A stretch of DNA of 64,000 bases, from the NCBI RefSeq assembly GCF_000384295.1, contig NZ_KB913037.1:4038867-4102866 (forward strand), written 5' to 3'. The first letter of the stretch is position 1; each line of letters opens with the position of its first letter. The position numbers and the translations under genes are program-made. Of this stretch, positions 27,219 through 34,777 are shown one piece after another. A model generated the notes under the pieces. The model made no database searches. It saw only the letters and a list, made by a program, of their open reading frames with translations, and was not told the DNA's origin. The stretch comes from Amycolatopsis balhimycina FH 1894 (GTDB taxonomy: Bacteria > Actinomycetota > Actinomycetes > Mycobacteriales > Pseudonocardiaceae).

Positions 27219-27812
27219 ACCGTTGATCGACGTGACCTCCGTCGGCGGCTCTTCGAGCTCGCTGCCCAGCAGGGTGGCTATTTTACGGCCGCGCAGGCGA
27301 AGTCGCTCGGCTACTCCCACCAGGCGCAGGCCCATCACGTTGGAGCTGATAACTGGTGGCGCGTTGATCGCGGCCTGTTCCGCCTCGTTGAGTGGGTTCC
27401 GGGCGTCCATGATGAACTCGCTCGCTGGACCCTGTGGTCACGAGGACGCGCGATCGTGTCACACGAGTCAGCCATGGCCGTCCATGACATCGGCGAGTTC
27501 GAATCACGGTATATCCATCTGACAGTTCCACCCGGGTTCACCATGCGTGACGAAGCCGTAGCGCTTCACTACGCAGAGCTTCCCACCGATGACGTCTCCG
27601 CACGCTCGGGATACCGAGTGACCACTCCACTGCGCACGCTCATCGATATCGCCGCGAACGCGGCCGATGAGGATCAGCTTGCCCGCGCCATCGCCGACGC
27701 GCGGCGCGCCGGCCTCGTCACCACTCGCCGTCTCCGCTCCCGCGCCGAGACCCTTGACCCCCGCGCCGCGCTCTACATCGAACGCGCGATCCAGCAAGCG
27801 GAGACACAGTGA
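27216..27812 (+). CDS. AbiEi-type antitoxin (type IV toxin-antitoxin)
   Basis: 198 residues. The N-terminal winged helix reads LRRRLFELAAQQGGYFTAAQAKSLGYSH-like in two parts, with the AbiEi-typical WWRVDRGLFRLVEWV. The C-terminal half has SHESAMAVHDIGE, IHLTVPPGF and TPLRTLIDIAANAADEDQL. AbiEi proteins bind promoter DNA and antagonise AbiEii. The stop overlaps the toxin start. The pair lies exactly between HTH copies 2 and 3. Confidence 0.88.
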   Translation: MTVDRRDLRRRLFELAAQQGGYFTAAQAKSLGYSHQAQAHHVGADNWWRVDRGLFRLVEWVPGVHDELARWTLWSRGRAIVSHESAMAVHDIGEFESRYIHLTVPPGFTMRDEAVALHYAELPTDDVSARSGYRVTTPLRTLIDIAANAADEDQLARAIADARRAGLVTTRRLRSRAETLDPRAALYIERAIQQAETQ

Positions 27813-28666
27813 CCTACCAATCGGCGCCGGCGCTCCGCACCGCATTGGAGCGCCGACTATCAGCACGATCCGCCGAGACCGGAGTCAGCCTGGACCGGCT
27901 ACGCCGGCGGGTGATGTTCGAACGCATCATCGCCCGCATACAAGCGGCAGAGCCGGGGCAATGGGTACTCAAAGGTGGTATGGCACTTGAGGTTCGCCTG
28001 CGCGACGACGCCCGGCTGACCAAGGACGTCGATCTCGGCCTGCGCGATGACGTCAACAGCGCGCCAGACCTCCACGAGCGACTCATCGACATCCTCGCCG
28101 TCGACCTCGACCATGACTACTTCATCTTCGCTGCCGGCCCGCCGGAACGGCTACGCGACGACAGCGGCGGAGTCCCTACCTGGCGGGCCAAAGTCAGCGC
28201 GCAACTGGCCGACAAGCCTTTCGGAGGCATCCAGCTCGACGTGTCCCCCAGGACTCATGAACTTCATGCCACCGACAGGCTCGCCATACCCAACTCCTTG
28301 GCGTTCGCCGGGATCCCGACAGTTGAGGTCGAAGCGGTCGACATCCACCGACACGCCGCGGAGAAGTTCCACGGCATGCTCCGCGACTTCGGGGAACGCG
28401 AGAACTCGCGGGTCCGCGACCTCGTCGACCTCGCCATTCTGGTCGAACACGACCTGCTCGAACCCAAGCAAACGGCAGCCGCGGTCCGATCCGTATGGCT
28501 CGAACGCAACAACACCGCACCACCGGACAACCTCCCGCGGCTGCCAGAGTCGTGGCGGGACCGCTACCAGCGACTTGCCGCCAGCCACGGCATAGAAATT
28601 CCGCCGTACGTCGGAGCGGTGGCCACCGTGACCCAGCTATGGCTCACCATGTTCCCCCGCGAGTAG
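27809..28666 (+). CDS. AbiEii-type nucleotidyltransferase toxin
   Basis: 285 residues of the nucleotidyltransferase AbiEii/AbiGii toxin family. The key motif is WVLKGGMALEVRL followed by LTKDVDLGLRDD, where GG(x)AL...D-x-D is the nucleotidyltransferase signature. Later conserved parts are VEAVDIHRHAAEKFHGMLRD and RVRDLVDLAILVEHDLL. Relatives modify tRNA 3' ends or otherwise cause reversible growth arrest and abort phage infection. It is coupled by a 4-bp overlap to abiEi. Confidence 0.9.
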   Translation: MTYQSAPALRTALERRLSARSAETGVSLDRLRRRVMFERIIARIQAAEPGQWVLKGGMALEVRLRDDARLTKDVDLGLRDDVNSAPDLHERLIDILAVDLDHDYFIFAAGPPERLRDDSGGVPTWRAKVSAQLADKPFGGIQLDVSPRTHELHATDRLAIPNSLAFAGIPTVEVEAVDIHRHAAEKFHGMLRDFGERENSRVRDLVDLAILVEHDLLEPKQTAAAVRSVWLERNNTAPPDNLPRLPESWRDRYQRLAASHGIEIPPYVGAVATVTQLWLTMFPRE

Positions 28667-28938
28667 GCACACAACGGCCATCGCTCGAGCCAAGACGACC
28701 GTGCGAACCCCTGGGGCGGCGACCTCTGACCTAAACAATGCCACCCATAGGCAAGACACCTTAGCGAAGTTACAACCCGAAAGACCAGGTCAGGGCCCTC
28801 GAACAGCTTCGCGAGAAGCTTCCCAGCCTCGGCGCACCCGCACCGACGTCGGGCAAGCGGGACGGGCCGCGGCGGGCCCGGCAACTCGGCAGCGATCAAG
28901 TCGAACAGCTGATCGCCGGCTACCGGTCCGGCGCGACC

Positions 28939-29208
28939 GTGTACGAACTCGGTGACCGATTCGGCATCGAACGGCGGACGGTCAGCAGCATCCTCCACCG
29001 GAGCGGCGTGCCGATGCGTCGCAGTGGACTCTCGCCTGAACAGGTCGACAACGCCATCCACCTCTACAACCTCGGCTGGTCCCTCGCGCGAGTCGGCGAC
29101 CACCTGGGCGTCAACCACACCACCGTCCTCAACAAGCTGCGCGAACGCGGCGTTCCGACCCGAGACACCCACGGACGTCCGCGTGTCGAAGCAGGTGATC
29201 CTCGATGA
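28939..29208 (+). CDS. Double-HTH protein, copy 3 (damaged N-terminus)
   Basis: 90 codons from the GTG of the conserved ATVYELGD segment: [40 protein letters not shown], ending [11 protein letters not shown]. Homology to copy 4 extends upstream to about 28755 ([18 protein letters not shown] is readable from 28771), but a small deletion places a TAG at 28762 and leaves no ATG/GTG start for that part. Its stop overlaps a DUF2637-like gene start, of which only about 25 codons remain. Confidence 0.65.
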   Translation: MYELGDRFGIERRTVSSILHRSGVPMRRSGLSPEQVDNAIHLYNLGWSLARVGDHLGVNHTTVLNKLRERGVPTRDTHGRPRVEAGDPR

Positions 29209-29280
29209 CCCCCGTTCAGGTTCGGACGGCGCCACCGTCGTTCGGGCCATCACCGTGATCATGGGCGTGGTCGTTGGTTC
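29205..29280 (+). pseudogene. DUF2637-like gene remnant after HTH copy 3
   Basis: The first about 75 nt match the 5' end of the membrane gene at 51303 (SGSDGATVVRAITVIMGVVV in the readable frame, versus [19 protein letters not shown]). Similarity stops abruptly near 29279; beyond it lies the unrelated STAS/HATPase region. The annotated ATG frame also carries an early TGA. The junction marks a deletion or the edge of accessory block A. Confidence 0.65.
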
Positions 29281-29328
29281 GCTAGTGTGGTGACTTACCT
29301 GTGAACAGCGTCACCCATCAGGGTTCTC

Positions 29329-30072
29329 CTAGCGGTCGCGTCGCACCAGCACGGCCCAGACCACTTTCCCCCCGCTCCAAGACCGCGCACAGCCCCAGCG
29401 CCGGGCGGCCCGGACGACCAGCCACAGGCCCAGCCCCGGTTCCGTGCGGGTGAGCCGTTCGTGCAGCACGGCCGGACGCGGGTCGTCGTCGGCCACCGCC
29501 ACGGTGAACCTTCCGCGCCGCAGCTCCAGCCGCAGCTGGGGCGTCGATTCCGTGTGCCCGAGCGCGTTCTCCACCAGTTCGGTCGCCACCATGAGGGCGT
29601 CATCGGTGTACTGGAGCACCCCCCACGTCGCGCAGACCCGTTGGACGAACGCCCGGGCGTCGGCCGACGCGGAGGAAGACGGGGCCAGCAGCCGGACGGC
29701 TCGCAGGCTCGGCGGTCGGTCGCGGGCTGCCTCCGCCGCTACGACGTCACGGCAGACCGGTACAGACCGGTGGATGTTCTGGGCCGCGAAGCCGGCCGCG
29801 TGGTCGGCGCGGGTGGTCACGACCGTGAACGGGATCGCCGGCCAGTCGACGATTCGGTCGGCGATCACGGAGAACACCGTCATCAGGGTGACGTCGGCGA
29901 TCTCAAGGCCTTCGATGTCGACGACAACGCTTTCCGGCGCATCTGCGGCGATCCTGAGCACACCATCGCGTAGCTCCGGGTAGCCGGCCGGGGTGAGCCT
30001 GCCGGTCACCACTGCGACAGTCGATTCGGCCCGATGCTCCGCCGCTATGCGAAGACCACTACCAGTGGTCAC
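29329..30072 (-). CDS. STAS domain - HATPase fusion (anti-sigma-type regulator)
   Basis: About 247 residues. The N-terminal half is a STAS-like domain (TVAVVTGRLTPAGYPELRD, VVVDIEGLEIADVTLM), and the C-terminal half is an RsbW-like HATPase_c_2 domain with the N-box ELVENALGH and the G-box GLGLWLVVRAARRWG. Such fusions combine an anti-anti-sigma and an anti-sigma kinase in one chain, probably acting in partner switching. The GTG at 30072 follows AGG at about 5 nt; the longer frame to 30444 overlaps the small genes. It is last in the minus-strand series starting at 31310. Confidence 0.82.
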   Translation of the reverse strand: MTTGSGLRIAAEHRAESTVAVVTGRLTPAGYPELRDGVLRIAADAPESVVVDIEGLEIADVTLMTVFSVIADRIVDWPAIPFTVVTTRADHAAGFAAQNIHRSVPVCRDVVAAEAARDRPPSLRAVRLLAPSSSASADARAFVQRVCATWGVLQYTDDALMVATELVENALGHTESTPQLRLELRRGRFTVAVADDDPRPAVLHERLTRTEPGLGLWLVVRAARRWGCARSWSGGKVVWAVLVRRDR

Positions 30073-30224
30073 GTGCTTACCTGGTTTCCGCTTGCGGGCT
30101 GCAGAACCGGCGCAACCTGTCCTTCGCCGACGCGCTTTGCCGGATCCTCCGGGGGCCACGCGGGATAAGGGCTCCGGCCCTCTGGAGCGCCCGGCACCAA
30201 CCGGACCGGGCGCACATCGGTGGT

Positions 30225-30383
30225 TCACCGCATTCGTTCGGGAATCGTGTCCATGGTGTGCAGTAGTCGCACAGCGAGCGCCTGACAGGCGGTGTCCGAC
30301 AATTCTGTGTTCTGTTTCAGAACATCTCGCACCAGTCTGACACGCTGGTCGTACCGGGACGCGAAGGCGGCTTCGGTGGTCAT
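30225..30383 (-). CDS. DUF6307 family small protein
   Basis: 52 residues: MTTEAAFASRYDQRVRLVRD, then ELSDTACQALAVRLLH and DTIPERMR. I recognise the pattern (Y-x-QRV-x-LV ... LA-x-x-LLH-x-x-DTIPER) as the DUF6307 family found in Amycolatopsis and relatives. The function is unknown. The ATG overlaps the RGCVC gene stop by 4 bp (ATGA), giving strong support for translation. Confidence 0.75.
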   Translation of the reverse strand: MTTEAAFASRYDQRVRLVRDVLKQNTELSDTACQALAVRLLHTMDTIPERMR

Positions 30384-30595
30384 GATGTTTCCTTCTCAGG
30401 TTCGTCGTGTCCGCCGATGCAGACGCATCCGCGGTTGAACCCACCCGCCACGGTGGCCGTGCAGAAACGGCGTGCGATCGGATCGTGCGTGTGCTGGGCG
30501 TAGTGGCAGGCCGCGCACGCGACGACGGCCGTGCTGCCGGTCGCTGTGACGGCGGAAACCGGCGCCTGGCCCGTTGCTGCTCCGCCTGGTGTCAC
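30380..30595 (-). CDS. RGCVC family small protein
   Basis: 71 residues from the GTG at 30595. The C-terminal half is diagnostic: CAACHYAQHTHDPIARRFC, then FNRGCVCIGG. Four or five cysteines with HxHD suggest a small zinc-binding fold. This matches the RGCVC protein family of Pseudonocardiaceae; the function is unknown. The start is chosen because GTGA overlaps the stop of the upstream small gene; the frame is also open to 30631. It overlaps the DUF6307 gene downstream. Confidence 0.78.
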   Translation of the reverse strand: MTPGGAATGQAPVSAVTATGSTAVVACAACHYAQHTHDPIARRFCTATVAGGFNRGCVCIGGHDEPEKETS

Positions 30596-30807
30596 CGGTG
30601 GGCGCGGCGTCCGGACGGGTCCGGTGCCCACGTGCTCGCCGAGCCGGGGCGCCGCTGCGCGACGGGTGCTGCCCCACCGCCGGTGGACGGTGCCGGGGTG
30701 TACACCGGCCGGCGGAACAGGCTCCCGTACCGGTCTTCCGGGGAGGCGGTGAGCGCTCCGGGCCGGGGCTGCTCGGCGATGGGATGGCTGAACAGCGAAC
30801 TGTCCAT
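30592..30807 (-). CDS. Small hypothetical protein in the RGCVC operon
   Basis: 71 residues starting MDSSLFSHPIAEQPRPG, then SPEDRYGSLFRRPVYTP and a Gly/Ala/Pro-rich tail. It is probably disordered or a short peptide with the YGSLFRRPVY box as core. I do not recognise the family. The support is positional: its TGA overlaps the GTG of the RGCVC gene (GTGA), and it fills the gap after the DUF5994 gene. An AAAGGA motif is rather far (about 19 nt) from the ATG. Confidence 0.5.
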   Translation of the reverse strand: MDSSLFSHPIAEQPRPGALTASPEDRYGSLFRRPVYTPAPSTGGGAAPVAQRRPGSASTWAPDPSGRRAHR

Positions 30808-30863
30808 TGTGGAAGTACTGATCGAAGGGATCCTTTCGTGGTGCCGCTCGTGGGCGGCGTGGT

Positions 30864-31310
30864 TCAGGACTGCAGCTGCCCGGCGGCCGGCAATTCCGTG
30901 CTGTCGTCGGTGTTGTCCGGGTCTGCGGCGGCCGTGAGAGCGTGCCGTGCGACGTCGGGGCCGGCTTCCGGGGGGACGACCAGCAGGGTCGTTCGCTGCC
31001 GGTCCCAGCCGATCGCCGTCAAGCTGCCGGAGGGCTGCGACCGGAACCCCTCGAGCCGGACGGCGCTGTCGTCGAAGGTGACGCGCCGAGGTGGGTTCGG
31101 CCAGTCGCCGAGGTGGTAGGTGACCCGGTCGATTCGTCCCAGCCGAGCGGCCAGCGCCGCGAGCAGCCCGGGCAGTTCGGCGGCCAGATCGCGGGTCGGA
31201 GGCCACCATGCTCCGTCGACGTGCCCGGTGGCGGGTGCCGCCGGCTTCAGCCGTAGACGCGGTTCGGTGGCCGGTTGGGTGGGGAGAGTGGTGTTCGGGC
31301 CCGACGTCAT
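30864..31310 (-). CDS. DUF5994 family protein
   Basis: 148 residues with the signature RLRLKPAAPATGHVDGAWWP, DLAAELPGLLAALAARLG, VTYHLGDWPNPPRRVTFDD and RTTLLVVPPEAGPDVA. This is the DUF5994 family, common in actinomycetes and often near stress or partner-switching genes; its function is unknown. The ATG at 31310 has GGGAG about 7 nt upstream; the frame is open to 31409. It is the likely first gene of the chain 31310 to 29329. Confidence 0.85.
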   Translation of the reverse strand: MTSGPNTTLPTQPATEPRLRLKPAAPATGHVDGAWWPPTRDLAAELPGLLAALAARLGRIDRVTYHLGDWPNPPRRVTFDDSAVRLEGFRSQPSGSLTAIGWDRQRTTLLVVPPEAGPDVARHALTAAADPDNTDDSTELPAAGQLQS

Positions 31311-31504
31311 GTCGGTGCTCCCGTCTCCGGCCGCTGATTTGCCGGCCGGACTGGGGCCGAGGACGGCGCAGGTTCGATCACTTGCGCACGAAATGCTCTC
31401 GGTCAACACCCAGCGTACGCGACGACTGCGCTGAGTGTGTGAAGAGTGTGACGCATCCGGACGACGAGCCGCCGGCGGCGGCGGGAAGGGCCGGCCGCGG
31501 TCCG

Positions 31505-32656
31505 CTACTCCGCGAGGTGCGGGTACTCCGCCGCGCGGTGCTGGAAGGCCAGCACGGCGGGATTCCGGACGACGCCGTCGCGGATCTCGATGGCGCGGCG
31601 GACGGTTTCGTCACCGTCCCAGGCGGACGGTCCGTCGAGGACTGTCTCCAGGAACGGGAGCAGGGCCTCGCTGTTCTCCCACGTGGCCGAGTTCCACAGG
31701 TAGGACGGGCTGTGGTCGACGGCGTAGTACGTGATGCCGTCGCCGACCACGAACGCCGGGTCGGCGAACGTGGTGGTCCGCGCCCAGCTGAAGCCCATGC
31801 CATCGTCGCAGGAGACGTCGACGATGAGGCTGCCGGGCGCGAACGCGGCGAGGTCGTCCTCGAGGAGGAAGGTCAACGGCGCGGCGGTGTCCTGCAGGAC
31901 GCAGTTGACGACGATGTCGTGTTCGGCGAGGAACCCCGCCAGCGGTACCCGGCCGCGGTCGGTCAGGGCGTGGCTGCGGCGGGGGTCGCCGGGGTTGTTC
32001 ACGTCGTGCTCGAACTGCACCATCGTCGCGGAGTGGATCGGCGAGCCGACCGCGGTGACGTCGCGGCCGGTGAGCACGCGCACGTCGTGCACGCCGTGCG
32101 CGTTGAGCGCGGTCACCGCTCCCCGCGCGGTCGCCCCGAAGCCGATCACCACCGCCCGCAATCGGCGGCCGTAGTCGCCGGTCGAGCCGATCACCTGCAG
32201 GGCGTGCAGCACCGAGGAGTAACCGGCCAGTTCGTTGTTCTTGTGGAAGACGTGCAGGCCGAACGAGCCGTCGCGGTTCCAGTGGTTCATCGCCTCGAAG
32301 GCGATCAGCGTCAACCGGCTGTCGATGGCCAGCTGGGTGAGCTCGCGGTCCTGGACGCAGTGCGGCCAGCCCCACAGCACCCGGCCCGGCCGCAGTTCGG
32401 CGACGTCCTGCGGCAGCGGTTTGGCCAGCAGGATGACGTCGCACTCGGCGATGAGCTGTTCCCGCGTGCGCATCCCGGCGACGGCGCCTGCCAGCTGGGT
32501 GTCGGGGACGCCGAAGGCTTCGCCGTAGCCGTGTTCGAGATAGATGCGGTCACGGATGCCTGCGTCGATTCGCTCGACGTGGCGGGGGTGGATCGGCAAT
32601 CGGCGTTCACCCGCTTTCCGCGAATGCGCGATGACGCCGAGGGTGAGCTGGTGCAC
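31505..32656 (-). CDS. Alanine dehydrogenase-fold enzyme, N5-(carboxyethyl)ornithine synthase-like
   Basis: About 383 residues. The N-terminal part has LGVIAHSRKAGERRLPIHP, an alanine dehydrogenase/saccharopine-type opening, then CDVILLAKPLPQDVAEL and LIAFEAMNHW. The NAD(P) domain includes VVIGFGATARGAV. The later FLAEHDIVVNCVLQDT and IVDVSCDDGMGFSW resemble N5-(carboxyethyl)ornithine synthase. It probably performs a reductive N-alkylation or amino-acid oxidation; the substrate is inferred only by family. The GTG at 32656 follows AAAAGGGG. It starts 27 nt after the desaturase gene on the same strand. Confidence 0.8.
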   Translation of the reverse strand: MHQLTLGVIAHSRKAGERRLPIHPRHVERIDAGIRDRIYLEHGYGEAFGVPDTQLAGAVAGMRTREQLIAECDVILLAKPLPQDVAELRPGRVLWGWPHCVQDRELTQLAIDSRLTLIAFEAMNHWNRDGSFGLHVFHKNNELAGYSSVLHALQVIGSTGDYGRRLRAVVIGFGATARGAVTALNAHGVHDVRVLTGRDVTAVGSPIHSATMVQFEHDVNNPGDPRRSHALTDRGRVPLAGFLAEHDIVVNCVLQDTAAPLTFLLEDDLAAFAPGSLIVDVSCDDGMGFSWARTTTFADPAFVVGDGITYYAVDHSPSYLWNSATWENSEALLPFLETVLDGPSAWDGDETVRRAIEIRDGVVRNPAVLAFQHRAAEYPHLAE

Positions 32657-32682
32657 GTGGGCCCCTTTTGCTAGACCACAGT

Positions 32683-33774
32683 CTAAGCACGCGGCGAGTA
32701 CGGTGCTCCGCTCGCGGGGTTCCGGCCGTCGGCTGGGTGGTACTGCGGGTGTTTTCGGGCGGATGTTCCGGCAGGCAGGCCGCGTTCGGGGTTGCCGAAC
32801 CCGCGGGGTGCCGATGTGAAGCCGGGGTTGAGCTTGCGGGCCAGGCGTTCGGGCTTGGGCCAGCGGACGTCGGTGGCCCAGCCGAGCTTTTCGAAGAGCC
32901 AGATCAGGCGTGCGGACATGTCGAGCTGGCCGCGGCGGACGCCGTGGCGGGCGCCGGTGGGGTCGGCGTGGTGGGAGTTGTGCCACGACTCGCCCATGGA
33001 CGCGATGGCCAGCGGCCAGAAGTTCGCGGACTTGTCGCGAGCGGCATAGGGCCGGTCGCCGATCAGGTGGCACAGGGAGTTCACCGACCAGGTGACGTGG
33101 TGCAGCACGGCCACCCGGACCAGGCCGGCCCAGAAGAACGCGGTCAGCGCGCCCCACCAGGACATCGTCACCAACCCGCCGATCAACGCCGGGGCAAGCA
33201 GAGTGACGACCGTGAGCGCGGGGAACCAGCGATCGATCCGGACGAGGTCGCGGTCGGCGAGCAGGTCCGGCGCGAAGCGCTGGGCGTTGGTCTTCTCGCG
33301 GTCGAACAGCCAGCCCATGTGGGCGTGCCAGAAACCCTTGGCGAGCGCGGCGGCGGACGTGCCGTAGCGCCAGGGGGAGTGCGGATCACCGTCGCGGTCG
33401 GCGTAGGCGTGGTGACGGCGGTGATCGGCGACCCAGCCGATCACCGGGCCCTGCATGGCCATGCTGCCCGCGACGGCGAGCGCGATCCGCAGCCCGCGGT
33501 TCGCCTTGAACGCGCCGTGGGTGAAGTAGCGGTGGAATCCGATCGTCACCCCGAGCCCGGTCAGGAAGTAGAACCCGGCGGTCAGTGCGACGTCGGTCCA
33601 GCTCAGGCCCCAGCCCCACGCGAACGGCACCGCCGCGGCCAGCGCCAGCAGCGGCACCACCGCGAACAGCTTGACGAGGAAGGTCTCGGTGCGGGTCTTC
33701 TCGCCCGCCAGCATCGGCTGCACGGCCTTGGCCGGGCGCGCTGACCGACGTTCGATGGTCTCTGTCATCTCCAT
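32683..33774 (-). CDS. Acyl-CoA delta-9 desaturase (membrane di-iron)
   Basis: 363 residues with all three histidine boxes: HRYFTH (81-86), HRRHH (118-122) and HNSHH (about 263-267). There are four hydrophobic segments, with two pairs around residues 35-75 and 95-115 and a second pair around 185-225. It introduces a cis double bond in acyl-CoA using ferredoxin or cytochrome b5-type electrons; no partner reductase is adjacent. The C-terminal extension (PAGTSARKHPQYH) is low-complexity. GGAAGAG precedes the ATG. Confidence 0.92.
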   Translation of the reverse strand: MEMTETIERRSARPAKAVQPMLAGEKTRTETFLVKLFAVVPLLALAAAVPFAWGWGLSWTDVALTAGFYFLTGLGVTIGFHRYFTHGAFKANRGLRIALAVAGSMAMQGPVIGWVADHRRHHAYADRDGDPHSPWRYGTSAAALAKGFWHAHMGWLFDREKTNAQRFAPDLLADRDLVRIDRWFPALTVVTLLAPALIGGLVTMSWWGALTAFFWAGLVRVAVLHHVTWSVNSLCHLIGDRPYAARDKSANFWPLAIASMGESWHNSHHADPTGARHGVRRGQLDMSARLIWLFEKLGWATDVRWPKPERLARKLNPGFTSAPRGFGNPERGLPAGTSARKHPQYHPADGRNPASGAPYSPRA

Positions 33775-33913
33775 CGCTCTTCCTGCTGATGTACCTGTTC
33801 ACCGGATTTTGTGGCGATTACTAGGGATTAGCCCCCTGATGACGGTCTAAACCCGACGATCTGCACCGACGGCCGCCCGGCACGCCGGCCGGATGGCCTC
33901 TAGCGTGGCGAGC

Positions 33914-34372
33914 ATGGAGCACGTCGAACCCGATACCCGCACCCTCGAGCGCGGTCTGAGCGAGTACGTGGGCGCGGTCGCGGCGGCGGTCGGTGTTCCG
34001 GACGAGAGCATGACGGTGGAGATCAGCGACACGGCCACCGCCTACCTCGGGCTGCCCGGGCGCTGGCGCGACCGGCCCGACCACGACGTCATGCTGGTCT
34101 GGAGCGAACGGCGCGGGTGGTCGCTCGCGGTGGAAACCGACCCCGGCGACGCCCCGGTCCTCATCGCGCACTACGGCGGTGACGACCTCGTGCCGCCGCC
34201 GGGCGCGGTCGCGCGGTTCGTCGCCGGCGCCGTCGCTGGGCACCACACCGGCCGGGAGCGTCCTGGCCCCGCGACCGCCCTGACCCGCAGGTCGCTGACC
34301 GAGCGGCTGAAGCCCTATCTCCGTCGCTCGCCGCGGCTATGTCCTGGATCTTCGACCCGGTCCGCACCGTGA
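33914..34372 (+). CDS. DUF6292 family protein
   Basis: About 152 residues. Diagnostic segments are GLSEYVGAVAAAVGVPDES, TATAYLGLPGRW, VMLVWSERRGWSLAVETD and LIAHYGGDDLVPPPGAVARF. DUF6292 is a small actinobacterial family of unknown function. The last about 40 residues may not be native: an opposite-strand GAF scrap starts there and the composition changes after RLKPYL. The ATG at 33914 is preferred to 33893; neither has a good ribosome site. Confidence 0.8.
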   Translation: MEHVEPDTRTLERGLSEYVGAVAAAVGVPDESMTVEISDTATAYLGLPGRWRDRPDHDVMLVWSERRGWSLAVETDPGDAPVLIAHYGGDDLVPPPGAVARFVAGAVAGHHTGRERPGPATALTRRSLTERLKPYLRRSPRLCPGSSTRSAP

Positions 34373-34481
34373 TCGCGGCACCGTCGACGCCGGCCTCGGC
34401 CACCGCGATGGCGCACACCGCCCCGGCCCAGCCGACCCGAGCGGGTGCGCGCTCGCTGACCAGCCGCCAGAGCTGCTCACG
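34317..34481 (-). pseudogene. GAF domain protein fragment
   Basis: About 55 codons read EQLWRLVSERAPARVGWAGA, AVAEAGVDGAAITVRTG and KIQDIAAASDG, typical of the first strands of a GAF(-ANTAR) signalling protein. No start or complete domain is present, and similarity ends at about 34317 inside the DUF6292 C-terminus. This is a truncated relic. Confidence 0.5.
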
Positions 34482-34590
34482 GCGTCCACCGCCGGTACCT
34501 CCGCACGTCCGGCGACCACAGGACGGAGACGCACCTCCGTCAGGCTCCATCCTTGCGGGTGGCGGCATCCGACACGGCTGTCCTTGACGG

Positions 34591-34770
34591 TCAGCACAGT
34601 CGTGCCCGAGTCTGGGATCGGAGCAGTTCGGCCCGCTGTCGGGCGGCTTTCGCGTCGGCGTACGCGCGTACCGCGGTCGCCGCCAGCCGGTCCGCTCGCT
34701 CCTCCAGGCTTTCCGCTTTGACGACGGCCCGGGCGATGGAGGCGACGCGGTTCTCGATTTCGTCGCGCAT
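34591..34770 (-). CDS. Small coiled-coil protein
   Basis: 59 residues, MRDEIENRVASIARAVVKAE onward to RAELLRSQTRARLC, strongly helical with alternating charged and Ala/Leu residues. AAGAGGA stands just before the ATG. It starts 7 nt after the stop of the large CheB-hybrid kinase gene, on the same strand, so it is probably co-transcribed and may be an accessory to it. The family is not recognised. Confidence 0.55.
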   Translation of the reverse strand: MRDEIENRVASIARAVVKAESLEERADRLAATAVRAYADAKAARQRAELLRSQTRARLC

Positions 34771-34777
34771 GTTCCTC

